Positions 23,024-29,753 of a stretch of DNA of 33,828 nt are shown piece by piece; position 1 is the first letter of the stretch, and the number at the start of each line of letters is the position of its first letter. Where the stretch lies: positions 1-33,828 of the forward strand of contig MEWP01000099.1 of the NCBI GenBank assembly GCA_001775395.1. The letters run 5' to 3'. This stretch comes from a candidate division Zixibacteria bacterium RBG_16_53_22 (lineage in GTDB: Bacteria > Zixibacteria > MSB-5A5 > UBA10806). The position numbers and the translations under genes are program-made. Below the pieces are notes generated by a model, which saw nothing but the letters and a program-made list of their open reading frames with translations, had not been told where the DNA came from and searched no databases.

Positions 23024-23579
23024 GCCTTCCCATTTTCTTTTTTAATTCGTCGATTTTTTTCTCGAGACCGGGATTATCGGGAAACTGCTCCTTGAGATCG
23101 CTGTATATCTTCAGCGCCTTGTTCAAGTAACCCTGTTTGACACAGATATCGGCATAAGTCTCGGTTTCGAATATCTCCTTGCCGATTCCCCGCTTCTCTT
23201 TGGCAATCTTCAGGGTTTCCGCCCTTAGGAGATCGCCCAGCAGGTCCTGGTCTGTCAATTCGGGAAATATCTCCTCGGCTTTCGCAAGGCCGTAATTCGA
23301 ACGCGCCTGATCCCCTTTCTTGTGATATACTTTCCCGAATAAGACCCAGCCGTTTAGATGCTCGGGGTCAAGCGCCAATAAATGCTTAACGAGCTGCTCG
23401 GATTTGGCCACGTCATCGAGTTCGAAAGCCATCCTGGCCGCCATATAAAACAGGTCGGTATCGCGCGCACCGGCTCTGATTTCCTTAAGAGCCAGATTCA
23501 GCGACTCCCGAAGGGAACCGGCTTCCCCGACCTGGTCGATATCGAAAGGCGTCAATGAGTTATTTTCGTCCCTGTTCAT
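23016..23579 (-). CDS. TPR-repeat protein of unknown function
   Basis: 187 residues from ATG 23579. Tetratricopeptide-like helices are seen at about 35-70 (LFYMAARMAFELDDVAKSEQ), 72-105 (WVLFGKVYHKKGDQARSNYG) and 140-172 (YADICVKQGYLNKALKIYSD), with a typical terminal EQFPDNPGLEKKIDELKKK. No signal peptide from this start, so it is a cytoplasmic or peripheral scaffold. The frame is open to 23699 (TTG), but that start would lie within the -10 to -35 spacer of the promoter at 23681-23709. The ribosome-binding site of ATG 23579 is weak (AGGA, distant). First gene of the operon with the Xaa-Pro peptidase and accB. Confidence 0.75.
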   Translation of the reverse strand: MNRDENNSLTPFDIDQVGEAGSLRESLNLALKEIRAGARDTDLFYMAARMAFELDDVAKSEQLVKHLLALDPEHLNGWVLFGKVYHKKGDQARSNYGLAKAEEIFPELTDQDLLGDLLRAETLKIAKEKRGIGKEIFETETYADICVKQGYLNKALKIYSDLKEQFPDNPGLEKKIDELKKKMGRHD

Positions 23580-23643
23580 CGATCGATGATGTATCCTAAC
23601 TAAGAAAAATGGGAACCAATCAATAAGATCGATAATCCCGTAA

Positions 23644-23674
23644 CCCTGAATCAGGCGCCGGGCGCCTATCAGGG
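23644..23674. repeat. nested inverted repeat at the 5' end of the TPR-pepP-accB transcript
   Basis: Outer arms CCCTGA (23644-23649) / TCAGGG (23669-23674) enclose inner arms AGGCGC / GCGCCT with a three-base loop. No U-tract follows on either strand. It starts at the predicted transcription start of the promoter at 23681-23709, so it would fold at the extreme 5' end of the mRNA or act as an operator. Confidence 0.45.
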
Positions 23675-23680
23675 GTAGAA

Positions 23681-23709
23681 AACATAATAGGGGGCGCAAG
23701 GGATGTCAA
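23681..23709 (-). promoter_or_regulatory. sigma-70-type promoter for TPR-pepP-accB
   Basis: Minus strand: TTGACA, 17-base spacer, TATGTT. The transcript would start near 23674 and have a leader of about 95 bases before ATG 23579, which also argues against the longer TPR reading frame. Confidence 0.55.
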
Positions 23710-23765
23710 TCTTTTTTATCCGCCGACAGGCTTTTTTGAGATGTAAGCTTATGAAACTCCGAAAC

Positions 23766-24245
23766 TTAGTTGGTGGTTTCCAGGATTCTTCTGATCAGCT
23801 TTGAGGACGATTTTCCTTTCACCAGCTTGACCCGGCGCACTTTGCCACCCCAGCCTTGGACCTCCGATGCCCCCACAATCTCCGCAATTGTGTAGTCGGC
23901 TCCCTTGGCCAGCACGTCGGGTCGAAGTTTCTTGATTAGCCGAAGCGGGGTGTCGTCGTCGAATTTGACGACCAGGTCGACTGGTGTCAGGTAAGAGAGG
24001 AGCAGGGCGCGCTCCTTGAACGTCATCAGCGGACGGCCGAAACCTTTCAGCCTCTCGACGGACCGGTCGCCATTCAGCCCGACAATGAGGAAATCGCCAA
24101 GTTTCCTGGCGGCATCCAGGTAGCGAGCGTGCCCGGAATGAATCAAATCGAAGCAACCATTTGTAAAGACAACGCGCTTGCCCGCTCGACGCAGCTTGTC
24201 TCTAATTTCGGCGGCGGCGGCCTCCGAAACGAGTTTCTTCTTCAT
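23766..24245 (-). CDS. D-glycero-beta-D-manno-heptose 1-phosphate adenylyltransferase
   Basis: 159 residues. VFTNGCFDLIHSGHARYLDA carries the HxGH nucleotidyltransferase motif; VGLNGDRSVERLKGFGRP and LRPDVLAKGADY complete the RfaE2 pattern, ending with the KGKSSSKLI motif in place of the usual GxSTT(R/K)I. It makes ADP-heptose from heptose 1-phosphate for LPS core synthesis. In enterobacteria this is the C-terminal domain of HldE; here it is a separate gene overlapping the kinase gene by ATGA. Other cytidylyltransferase-like enzymes are possible, but the kinase partner makes this the best call. Confidence 0.9.
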   Translation of the reverse strand: MKKKLVSEAAAAEIRDKLRRAGKRVVFTNGCFDLIHSGHARYLDAARKLGDFLIVGLNGDRSVERLKGFGRPLMTFKERALLLSYLTPVDLVVKFDDDTPLRLIKKLRPDVLAKGADYTIAEIVGASEVQGWGGKVRRVKLVKGKSSSKLIRRILETTN

Positions 24246-25225
24246 GCCTCATCCATCATGGCGGCTTTGAGTTCATTTCGAGTGATTCTGGCGGTTCCGA
24301 ACTGGGCTACCGCCAGACCGGCCGCGGAGTTGGCGAATATGGCCGCCTCATGCATGCTGGCCCCGGCGGTTCTGGCCACGGTCAGGGTCGCGATCACAGT
24401 ATCGCCGGCGCCGGTGACATCGTATACGGTTTTGGCCCTGGCCGGTATATGGGTCAGCTTGCGGTCCTTTTCGAATAGCGCCATCCCCTTTTCGCCGCGG
24501 GTTATGAGAAGCGACTCCAGGCTCAGCAGGTCCATCAGGTTCCAGCCAACATCGGCCAATACCGTATCGCTTGTGATCTTCTTGCCGGAAATGAAACCAG
24601 CCTCATGATGGTTGGGCGTAATGACGGAAACCTCGCGATAGTTCATGAAATGGACTTCCTTGGGGTCGACCGCGATGAACTTGCCGGCGTTTCTGGCGAT
24701 CGGGATAAGAGCCGAGAGGAGATCATACGTTATGACGCCCTTGCCATAGTCCGAGATAATGATGCCGTCGATTCCCTTCAGCATCTTTGTGATCCTGGCG
24801 ATGAGCTGCTCCACCAGCGGCGAGCCGATTTCCAGGGTGTCCTCCCTGTCGATCCTGACAACCTGCTGATTGTGGGCCACGATTCTGGTCTTGACAGTGG
24901 TCGGGCGGCCCTTGTCGATCAAGAGCCCGGTCGTCTTGAGGCCGTTTTCGACGAGATTTTCCTTGAGAATATCGGCCATCATGTCGTTCCCGACAATCCC
25001 CAGCAATGTGACATCGGCTCCCAGCGCCTGAACATTGGCGGCCACGTTGGCGCCGCCGCCGAGGTTGGTTGTCTCCTTCTTGATATGCACCACGGGAACC
25101 GGCGCCTCGGGGGAGATGCGATCGACATTGCCCCACAAATAGCGGTCGAGCATGATATCGCCCAGGACTACTATTTTGGTCTTGGGGAAATTATTCAGTA
25201 GGCGTGCGATTCTGTTCTTGTTCAT
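24242..25225 (-). CDS. D-glycero-beta-D-manno-heptose-7-phosphate kinase
   Basis: 327 residues from ATG 25225. PfkB-family fold: VLGDIMLDRYLWGNVDRISP and EAPVPVVH at the start, NLGGGANVAANVQALGA, then TPNHHEAGF, LLITRGEKGMALF, and the catalytic DVTGAGDT with D275. It phosphorylates heptose 7-phosphate at C1, the step before the adenylyltransferase encoded next. The frame is open to 25291, but that would put the start inside a promoter (25263-25291); ATG 25225 fits the family N-terminus MNKNRIARLL. The two genes together replace a fused HldE. It marks the organism as an LPS-producing Gram-negative or one using ADP-heptose for a related glycan. Confidence 0.93.
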   Translation of the reverse strand: MNKNRIARLLNNFPKTKIVVLGDIMLDRYLWGNVDRISPEAPVPVVHIKKETTNLGGGANVAANVQALGADVTLLGIVGNDMMADILKENLVENGLKTTGLLIDKGRPTTVKTRIVAHNQQVVRIDREDTLEIGSPLVEQLIARITKMLKGIDGIIISDYGKGVITYDLLSALIPIARNAGKFIAVDPKEVHFMNYREVSVITPNHHEAGFISGKKITSDTVLADVGWNLMDLLSLESLLITRGEKGMALFEKDRKLTHIPARAKTVYDVTGAGDTVIATLTVARTAGASMHEAAIFANSAAGLAVAQFGTARITRNELKAAMMDEA

Positions 25226-25247
25226 TCCAATACCGAGGTTAATTGCC

Positions 25248-25275
25248 TTGACATCGCGGCAGATGATACTAAAAT
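25248..25275 (+). promoter_or_regulatory. sigma-70-type promoter for the DUF3467 gene
   Basis: TTGACA, 16-base spacer, TAAAAT; transcription from about 25282 gives a 48-base leader to GTG 25330. It interlocks with the opposite promoter at 25263-25291. Confidence 0.55.
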
Positions 25276-25291
25276 TATGACGATATTGCAA
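25263..25291 (-). promoter_or_regulatory. sigma-70-type promoter for the heptose genes
   Basis: Minus strand: TTGCAA, 17-base spacer, TATCAT. Start near 25256, about 30 bases before ATG 25225. Overlaps the divergent promoter at 25248-25275. Confidence 0.5.
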
Positions 25292-25329
25292 CAGGATTGA
25301 ATACCAAAGCGTTAGCTAAAGGAGATAAG

Positions 25330-25644
25330 GTGAACCAGAAGCCCCAGCAGATCAATATCGAAATCGGCGAGAAAGAATCGGAGGGAATTTACTCCAACCT
25401 GGCACTGATTGTTCATTCACCCCAGGAAATAATAATCGATTTCGCCCGGGTCATGCCGGGTGTCCAGAAATCGAAAGTCTACGCGCGAATTGTCATGACC
25501 CCGGCCCACGCCAAGATGCTGCACAAGGCGCTCGAGGACAATCTAAAAAAGTTCGAGTCGCAGTTCGGCCAGATCAAGCTCCAGGGTGTCGAGGAGAAGA
25601 ATATCGGATTCCAGATGCCGAAGAACAGCACCGATATGCCATAA
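25330..25644 (+). CDS. DUF3467 family protein
   Basis: 104 residues from GTG 25330, preceded by AAAGGAG five bases away; the upstream TTG at 25297 lacks such a site. The body YSNLALIVHSPQEIIIDFAR, VMPGVQKSKVYARIVMTP and HAKMLHKALEDNLKKFESQF is the DUF3467 pattern, a small conserved protein of unknown function found in many phyla. No signal peptide or membrane segment. It stands alone between the divergent heptose operon and the convergent subtilase gene. The function is unknown, and I do not guess one. Confidence 0.85.
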   Translation: MNQKPQQINIEIGEKESEGIYSNLALIVHSPQEIIIDFARVMPGVQKSKVYARIVMTPAHAKMLHKALEDNLKKFESQFGQIKLQGVEEKNIGFQMPKNSTDMP

Positions 25645-25671
25645 CCGGGGTCCCCTTGGGACCTCTCGGTC

Positions 25672-27324
25672 CTATCTAACGAGATACGCCAGCTTTTCCC
25701 TGACAACGTCGCCGCCGGATTTAAGGATACATATGTATATCCCCGATGCCACCTGATTGCCGGCATCGTTGTGGCCGTCCCAGACATGAACCAAAAATGC
25801 GGCTGCCCCCACTCTGAATGTCCATTCGCGGACCACCGCCCCCGAAACATCGTGCACCGAGAGAACCGACTCGCCCGCTCCCGGCAGTTTGAGATAGAAG
25901 ACGACCGAATCGACAGCCGGGTGTGGCGCAACCGAAACGGCAATCAAGCCGCTCGGGCGGTATGGCTGCCTGCCGAAAGCATCCACGAGATTCGGCACAC
26001 CCCAACCATACTGATTGTTGGGCAGTGACGAGTGATCCGAGGCCTGCCGGAGCGCCGATCTGATATCGTAGTAATCCCAATCGGGGTGACCCTCCAGGAG
26101 CAGGGCAATCCCTCCGGCGATCAGCGGGGCGGCGAACGATGTTCCCGATGAGGTGGCATAGCCGCCGACATAATTGGCGTGGAAAACGGCGTTTCCCAGG
26201 GCGCAAAAATCGGGCTTGATACGGCCATCGGCTGTGGGCCCGCGCGATGAAAAGCTCAAAATCGCTCCCGACCTGTCGACACCCCCTACGGCGATGACGG
26301 AGTCACCGTCGGCGGGCGGGATAATCTTTCGCCAAAAGGCATTCCCCTCGTTTCCGGCGGAGTTCACCACGATGACCCCGAGCCCGGCGGCAATATCGGC
26401 GGCCCGGGTGATAACGGGCGTGTTGCCGTCGAGCTGAGTAGTGTCATACCAATCGGTGTATCCCACAGACGAGGAAATGATATCGACACCGAGCGATTCC
26501 ATCCATTCAGCGGCGGCCACCCAATAGTCTTCCTCGGCGCGAACTTCATCATTATATATTTCTGTCTTGGCCAGAATATACTCGGCTCCGTAAGCCGGAC
26601 CGATTAAGAATCCCTCGTCGAAGCCGCCCAGTACGGAGAAGACGGCGGTGCCATGAGATCGCTGATTGTCCCATAAATCCATCACATCGTCATCGCCGTT
26701 GATAAAATCGTGCGTGGCGATTATTCGGTCCTCGGCCCGCATGGCGGCGAAGGCGGCAAGGCTGGTGTCAAAACCGGTATCCATTATCCCGATGACAACG
26801 CCCAGACCTGAAAGCCCGGCATTGTGCAAGGAGTCGATCGCCAGCATGGAATCCTGGGCATATGACGGCCCATAATCAAAGAATGGAGTTTTGCCTGGCG
26901 CAAGATAGATCAGGTCATCGGGTAATAGAGGCTTGAGTGTGGATGATGACACCGGCGCTATTTTCGCCACAAACGGCAGGCCGGCGATCCGCCTTAGCGT
27001 CAGGCTGTCAGCCTCGACACTGACAGCGTTAAGCCAGCGGGAAACGACTCTGATCCTGCCTCCCATGGCCTCGATCAGCTTCGTTTGTTCGAGGCTTGGC
27101 GGCGTATCATATAAGCTGAAGTCAGTCAGGGTCGAGCGTGATATCCGACGCTCCCGGGCTCTCGATGAAATCGGGGTCGGCCGATATTCATGTTTTTGCG
27201 TATAAAATACCCAGCATGGCCTCGGATAATCGACCTGAGCATAAATATCGGATATGAAACAAGATGCGAAAGAAAATGCGATGAACGCACGACCTAATCG
27301 GCAAGAATTATTGGAAAAGCGCAT
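25672..27324 (-). CDS. secreted subtilisin-like serine protease with C-terminal FlgD/T9SS-like domain
   Basis: 550 residues. A signal peptide at about 1-29 (FIAFSFASCFISDIYAQ). Residues 35-130 resemble an I9-type propeptide. The S8 catalytic domain (about 150-455) has D182 (IMDTGFD), H224 (SHGTAVFS), N325 (NSAGNEG) and S396 (SSGTSFAAPL), so it is catalytically complete. The last 85 residues are a beta-sandwich ending with VWDGHNDAGNQVASGIYICI and a basic LAYLVR, like FlgD-Ig or type IX secretion sorting domains, suggesting export to the cell surface. The ribosome-binding site is weak (CAGGTTG). It is divergent from the ECF sigma gene, with 76 bases between them. Substrate unknown. Confidence 0.92.
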   Translation of the reverse strand: MRFSNNSCRLGRAFIAFSFASCFISDIYAQVDYPRPCWVFYTQKHEYRPTPISSRARERRISRSTLTDFSLYDTPPSLEQTKLIEAMGGRIRVVSRWLNAVSVEADSLTLRRIAGLPFVAKIAPVSSSTLKPLLPDDLIYLAPGKTPFFDYGPSYAQDSMLAIDSLHNAGLSGLGVVIGIMDTGFDTSLAAFAAMRAEDRIIATHDFINGDDDVMDLWDNQRSHGTAVFSVLGGFDEGFLIGPAYGAEYILAKTEIYNDEVRAEEDYWVAAAEWMESLGVDIISSSVGYTDWYDTTQLDGNTPVITRAADIAAGLGVIVVNSAGNEGNAFWRKIIPPADGDSVIAVGGVDRSGAILSFSSRGPTADGRIKPDFCALGNAVFHANYVGGYATSSGTSFAAPLIAGGIALLLEGHPDWDYYDIRSALRQASDHSSLPNNQYGWGVPNLVDAFGRQPYRPSGLIAVSVAPHPAVDSVVFYLKLPGAGESVLSVHDVSGAVVREWTFRVGAAAFLVHVWDGHNDAGNQVASGIYICILKSGGDVVREKLAYLVR

Positions 27325-27364
27325 ATAATTATCACAACCTGATCTAAGTATAAGGATATAAAAC

Positions 27365-27393
27365 TTGACAAAAATTTCCTATGGCATTAATTT
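27365..27393 (+). promoter_or_regulatory. candidate promoter of the ECF sigma gene
   Basis: TTGACA, 17-base spacer, TAATTT. The -35 is perfect, the -10 poor. Transcription would start near 27400, leaving almost no leader for ATG 27401 and favouring a downstream start (TTG 27416 or ATG 27428). Confidence 0.35.
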
Positions 27394-27400
27394 TTCCTAA

Positions 27401-28030
27401 ATGGGGGATGTTCACTTGGATAATTCTATGACAGAAAATAGGGCTGAGCAAGCAAAAAAGAAAGAATTCGAGGAGCTGTTCCTCCCCCTTTTGGATAACC
27501 TCTACAGTATCGCTCTTCGCATGACACGCAACGAAAAGGATGCCGAGGACCTCGTTCAGGAAACGTATCTGAAAGCCTTCCGTTTCTTTCATCGCTTTGA
27601 GCGAGGCACCAACGCCCGCGCCTGGGTCTTGACAATCCTGACCAACACATTCCGAACGAGATACCGTAAGAAAAAACAAGAGCCGAGCATGGTCGATTTC
27701 GAGGCCGTGGAGAATTTCTGCCTGGCCGATGAAATGGTCAAGGAGATTACGGCTTCCGACAAATCGGTGGCCCAGGGGGCCGAGATTGTAACCGCTATCC
27801 TGAAAGATTATGTATCCGACGACGTCATCGAGGCCCTGGAAAACGTCCCCGAACAATTCCGGATGGCGGTGCTGTTGTCCGATGTCGAGGGGTTCAGTTA
27901 CCAGGAGATTTCGGAGATACTCGGTATCAGCGTCGGGACCGTCAAGTCTCGCATATTCAGGGGGCGGAAAATCCTGCAAAAGCAGCTTTGGGAATTTGCC
28001 AAGCAGAGGGGTATACTGAAAGGGAAATAG
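27401..28030 (+). CDS. ECF-type RNA polymerase sigma factor
   Basis: 209 residues. Region 2 at about 25-95: LYSIALRMTRNEKDAEDLVQ, ETYLKAFRFFHRFERGTNAR, AWVLTILTNTFRTRYRK. Region 4 at about 145-200: DVIEALENVPEQFRMAVLLS, then YQEISEILGISVGTVKSRIF as recognition helix-turn-helix. Start uncertain: ATG 27401 has no Shine-Dalgarno and almost coincides with the predicted transcription start; TTG 27416 (GGGGGATG before it) and ATG 27428 are alternatives. The two-base gap to a small HX3CX2C protein suggests a sigma/anti-sigma pair. Its regulon is unknown; no matching promoter pair is obvious. Confidence 0.92.
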   Translation: MGDVHLDNSMTENRAEQAKKKEFEELFLPLLDNLYSIALRMTRNEKDAEDLVQETYLKAFRFFHRFERGTNARAWVLTILTNTFRTRYRKKKQEPSMVDFEAVENFCLADEMVKEITASDKSVAQGAEIVTAILKDYVSDDVIEALENVPEQFRMAVLLSDVEGFSYQEISEILGISVGTVKSRIFRGRKILQKQLWEFAKQRGILKGK

Positions 28031-28032
28031 GG

Positions 28033-28260
28033 ATGACCTGCGAGGAGGTTTTTAAGCGGCTTTATGAAGCCCTCAATTCCGGTGTCGAAAACCTGACATC
28101 GGAAGTCTTGACCAGGCATTACGAGATCTGCCAGACTTGCTGCAAATATTGCAGATTCGATGCCCAGGTCATCAAGGCCATGCAGGAGAATTGCTTTAAG
28201 GACAGGCCGGAATCGGACCTGCGCGTCAAAATCCTCAAAGATATCAACTTGCAGTCCTGA
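28033..28260 (+). CDS. small zinc-finger (ZAS-like) putative anti-sigma factor
   Basis: 75 residues, beginning MTCEEVFKRLYEALNSGVEN. It carries the HX3CX2C motif of zinc-binding anti-sigma domains (zf-HC2), RHYEICQTCC, with additional cysteines nearby (KYC). AAGGGA lies about eight bases upstream, and only two bases separate it from the sigma gene, so they are co-transcribed. It has no transmembrane segment, so a soluble anti-sigma factor, possibly redox- or zinc-responsive, is inferred. It resembles the protein at 28551-28778 in length and motif order. Confidence 0.82.
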   Translation: MTCEEVFKRLYEALNSGVENLTSEVLTRHYEICQTCCKYCRFDAQVIKAMQENCFKDRPESDLRVKILKDINLQS

Positions 28261-28550
28261 ACCGCGCTCGCTGCGGAAGGCTATGGCTAATCCAAGATGG
28301 AAATTCCAAGCACGACAGGAATGACAATCGGGCTTACCCCGACACATGGAGCAGCAAGTACATTACTGCAAATGCGATAGGAACATTCAGATCTGAAAAT
28401 GATGTTTAGGAGTTGGCGAAATTTACATGGGTTGATGAATTAATTGCCGATAATCAGCAAATAGACAACCGTCAGCGAAGGGGGGAGTTGTGATTGAAAG
28501 AAATCCGATGGTTTCTGGGTACGATCGCCAATGATGAAGAGGATCTTAGA
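28261..28550. other. intergenic region with one perfect palindrome
   Basis: No gene is supported in 28261-28550. A 12-base perfect dyad, TTCAGATCTGAA, lies at 28386-28397, about 155 bases upstream of the second anti-sigma-like gene. No clear promoter or terminator is seen. Confidence 0.3.
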
Positions 28551-28778
28551 ATGACATGCGAAGAAGCAGTACGGAAGCTGCACGAATATTTAGATCATGA
28601 GCTCGATCACGCCAGCGCCGAACAAGTCGAAAAGCACCTCGAGATTTGCAGAACCTGCTGCGACCATATGGAGTTCGAGAAACATATGAAGAAGCTGATA
28701 CACCAGGTTTGTTGTCAGCAAAAGGCTCCTGCTTTTCTCCGGGACAAGATCATGAATACCCTCAGTTCCGATGATTAG
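28551..28778 (+). CDS. second small zinc-finger (ZAS-like) putative anti-sigma factor
   Basis: 75 residues from ATG 28551 with GAGGAT seven bases upstream; the frame is open to 28494 but that TTG has no better site. It starts MTCEEAVRKLHEYLDHELDH and carries HLEICRTCC, the HX3CX2C zinc motif, followed by further cysteines (VCC at about 65). It is a paralogue of the protein at 28033-28260 (same opening MTCEE, same length, same motif position) and separated from it by 290 bases. Soluble, no membrane segment. It ends before a strong terminator. Confidence 0.8.
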   Translation: MTCEEAVRKLHEYLDHELDHASAEQVEKHLEICRTCCDHMEFEKHMKKLIHQVCCQQKAPAFLRDKIMNTLSSDD

Positions 28779-28808
28779 CCGGGCCAGTTAAATCGCTTCG
28801 GCCAATGT

Positions 28809-28845
28809 AAATGGGAGGTCACGGTCGACCTCCCATTTTGTATTT
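28809..28845 (+). terminator. intrinsic terminator between convergent genes
   Basis: A 12-base perfect stem AAATGGGAGGTC / GACCTCCCATTT with loop ACGGTC, followed by TGTATTT. It closes the sigma/anti-sigma region and lies 24 bases from the stop of the convergent cytochrome gene. Confidence 0.75.
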
Positions 28846-28861
28846 CCGGATTTACGAGAGA

Positions 28862-29431
28862 TTACTGCGTTTTGGCCTCAGGAAACATATGGGCGATCTT
28901 CGGCCACATTTCCTCGAATTTGAATCCCTTGAAAGTCGGGCTCTTCTCATTGTGACAGCCGACACAACCCTTTTCGGGATTTGCCACCAGGCCGGCGGCC
29001 GCGGCTGCCTCTTTGCTCTTCATGACCTTCATGTCCTTGTAATCGGAACCGGCGCCATGACAGGCCTCACAGCCGACGCCCTCAGTCTGGGCGAAGGTAG
29101 CTTCCTTGGTCTCGGCGGGAGCGGCAAAACCGGTCACGTGGCAAACCAGGCACTTCTCACTTGTCTGAGGACTGTCGACGCCGGCCTTGGTGCCGACCTC
29201 TTTGGCCTCGGGCGTTGCCAGTACCTCGAAAGCCTTGGCGTGCTTTGATTCTGTCCATTTCTTGAACTGCTCGCCTTTAGCAGGGCTATTGTGGCAGATC
29301 TTGCACTTGGCGGAGCCGATGAATTTATGGCTGGCCTTTGCAGGAGCCTCGGTTTTCTCCTGGGCCATTGACATCGCCGCAAAAGCAATTACCAATCCGA
29401 TCACCATCAGTATTACAGCTATTCTTTTCAT
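28862..29431 (-). CDS. periplasmic tetrahaem cytochrome c (cytochrome c554-like)
   Basis: 189 residues. A signal peptide (1-23, ending AAMSMAQ) directs export. Four CXXCH haem motifs: CKICH (43-47), CLVCH (94-98), CEACH (121-125), CVGCH (156-160). The HKFIGSAKCKICH opening, HAKAFEVL between the first and second haems, and EGVGCEACHGAGSDY are typical of the cytochrome c554 family. Role: periplasmic electron carrier, partner unknown. Ribosome-binding site GGGAGGTGA is strong. Transcription is from 29481-29509, where an FNR-like dyad overlaps the start site. Methionine-poor, lysine-rich, so a basic protein. Confidence 0.93.
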   Translation of the reverse strand: MKRIAVILMVIGLVIAFAAMSMAQEKTEAPAKASHKFIGSAKCKICHNSPAKGEQFKKWTESKHAKAFEVLATPEAKEVGTKAGVDSPQTSEKCLVCHVTGFAAPAETKEATFAQTEGVGCEACHGAGSDYKDMKVMKSKEAAAAAGLVANPEKGCVGCHNEKSPTFKGFKFEEMWPKIAHMFPEAKTQ

Positions 29432-29468
29432 TCAGTCACCTCCCTTAAGAGAATGAGCTTTAGGTGTT

Positions 29469-29482
29469 ATGATAAAAATCAT
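29469..29482. promoter_or_regulatory. FNR/CRP-family-like dyad over the cytochrome transcription start
   Basis: ATGAT-AAAA-ATCAT matches the FNR consensus TTGAT-N4-ATCAA at eight of ten positions, and it overlaps the -10 and start site of the cytochrome promoter. A repressor position is inferred. Confidence 0.4.
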
Positions 29483-29509
29483 ATTAAGAGTCATTACTTA
29501 TGCTGTCAA
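29481..29509 (-). promoter_or_regulatory. sigma-70-type promoter for the cytochrome gene
   Basis: Minus strand: TTGACA, exactly 17-base spacer, TAATAT. Start near 29474, leader of about 43 bases. The remainder of 29510-29753 holds no gene; a short AAGCGC/GCGCTT hairpin (29644-29663) without a U-tract is the only structure seen. Confidence 0.65.
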
Positions 29510-29753
29510 GGAATTTATTAATCTGTCAACGGGCCCGATCTTCTAATCTCAAATGTCCGCGCGACTTAGTAGATATTCGGGCCAGCCCATTCATAGCCAA
29601 TCGAGGCTCCAAAATGTAAAAAAATTAACAATCTCATCACCCTAAGCGCTATTATATGCGCTTGAATTTCAAAGGTTCCATGAATCAAGCAGGACATTCT
29701 AATGATGTCCGCCATTATTAATTCTCATGCCCTCTGTGGGACAAGCATGATAC

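Noticed and set aside
29644-29663. AAGCGC/GCGCTT hairpin as terminator of the M1 peptidase transcript
   Set aside because: It is upstream, not downstream, of any expected stop on the plus strand and beyond the M1 stop on the wrong side of a U-tract; no T-run follows on either strand.
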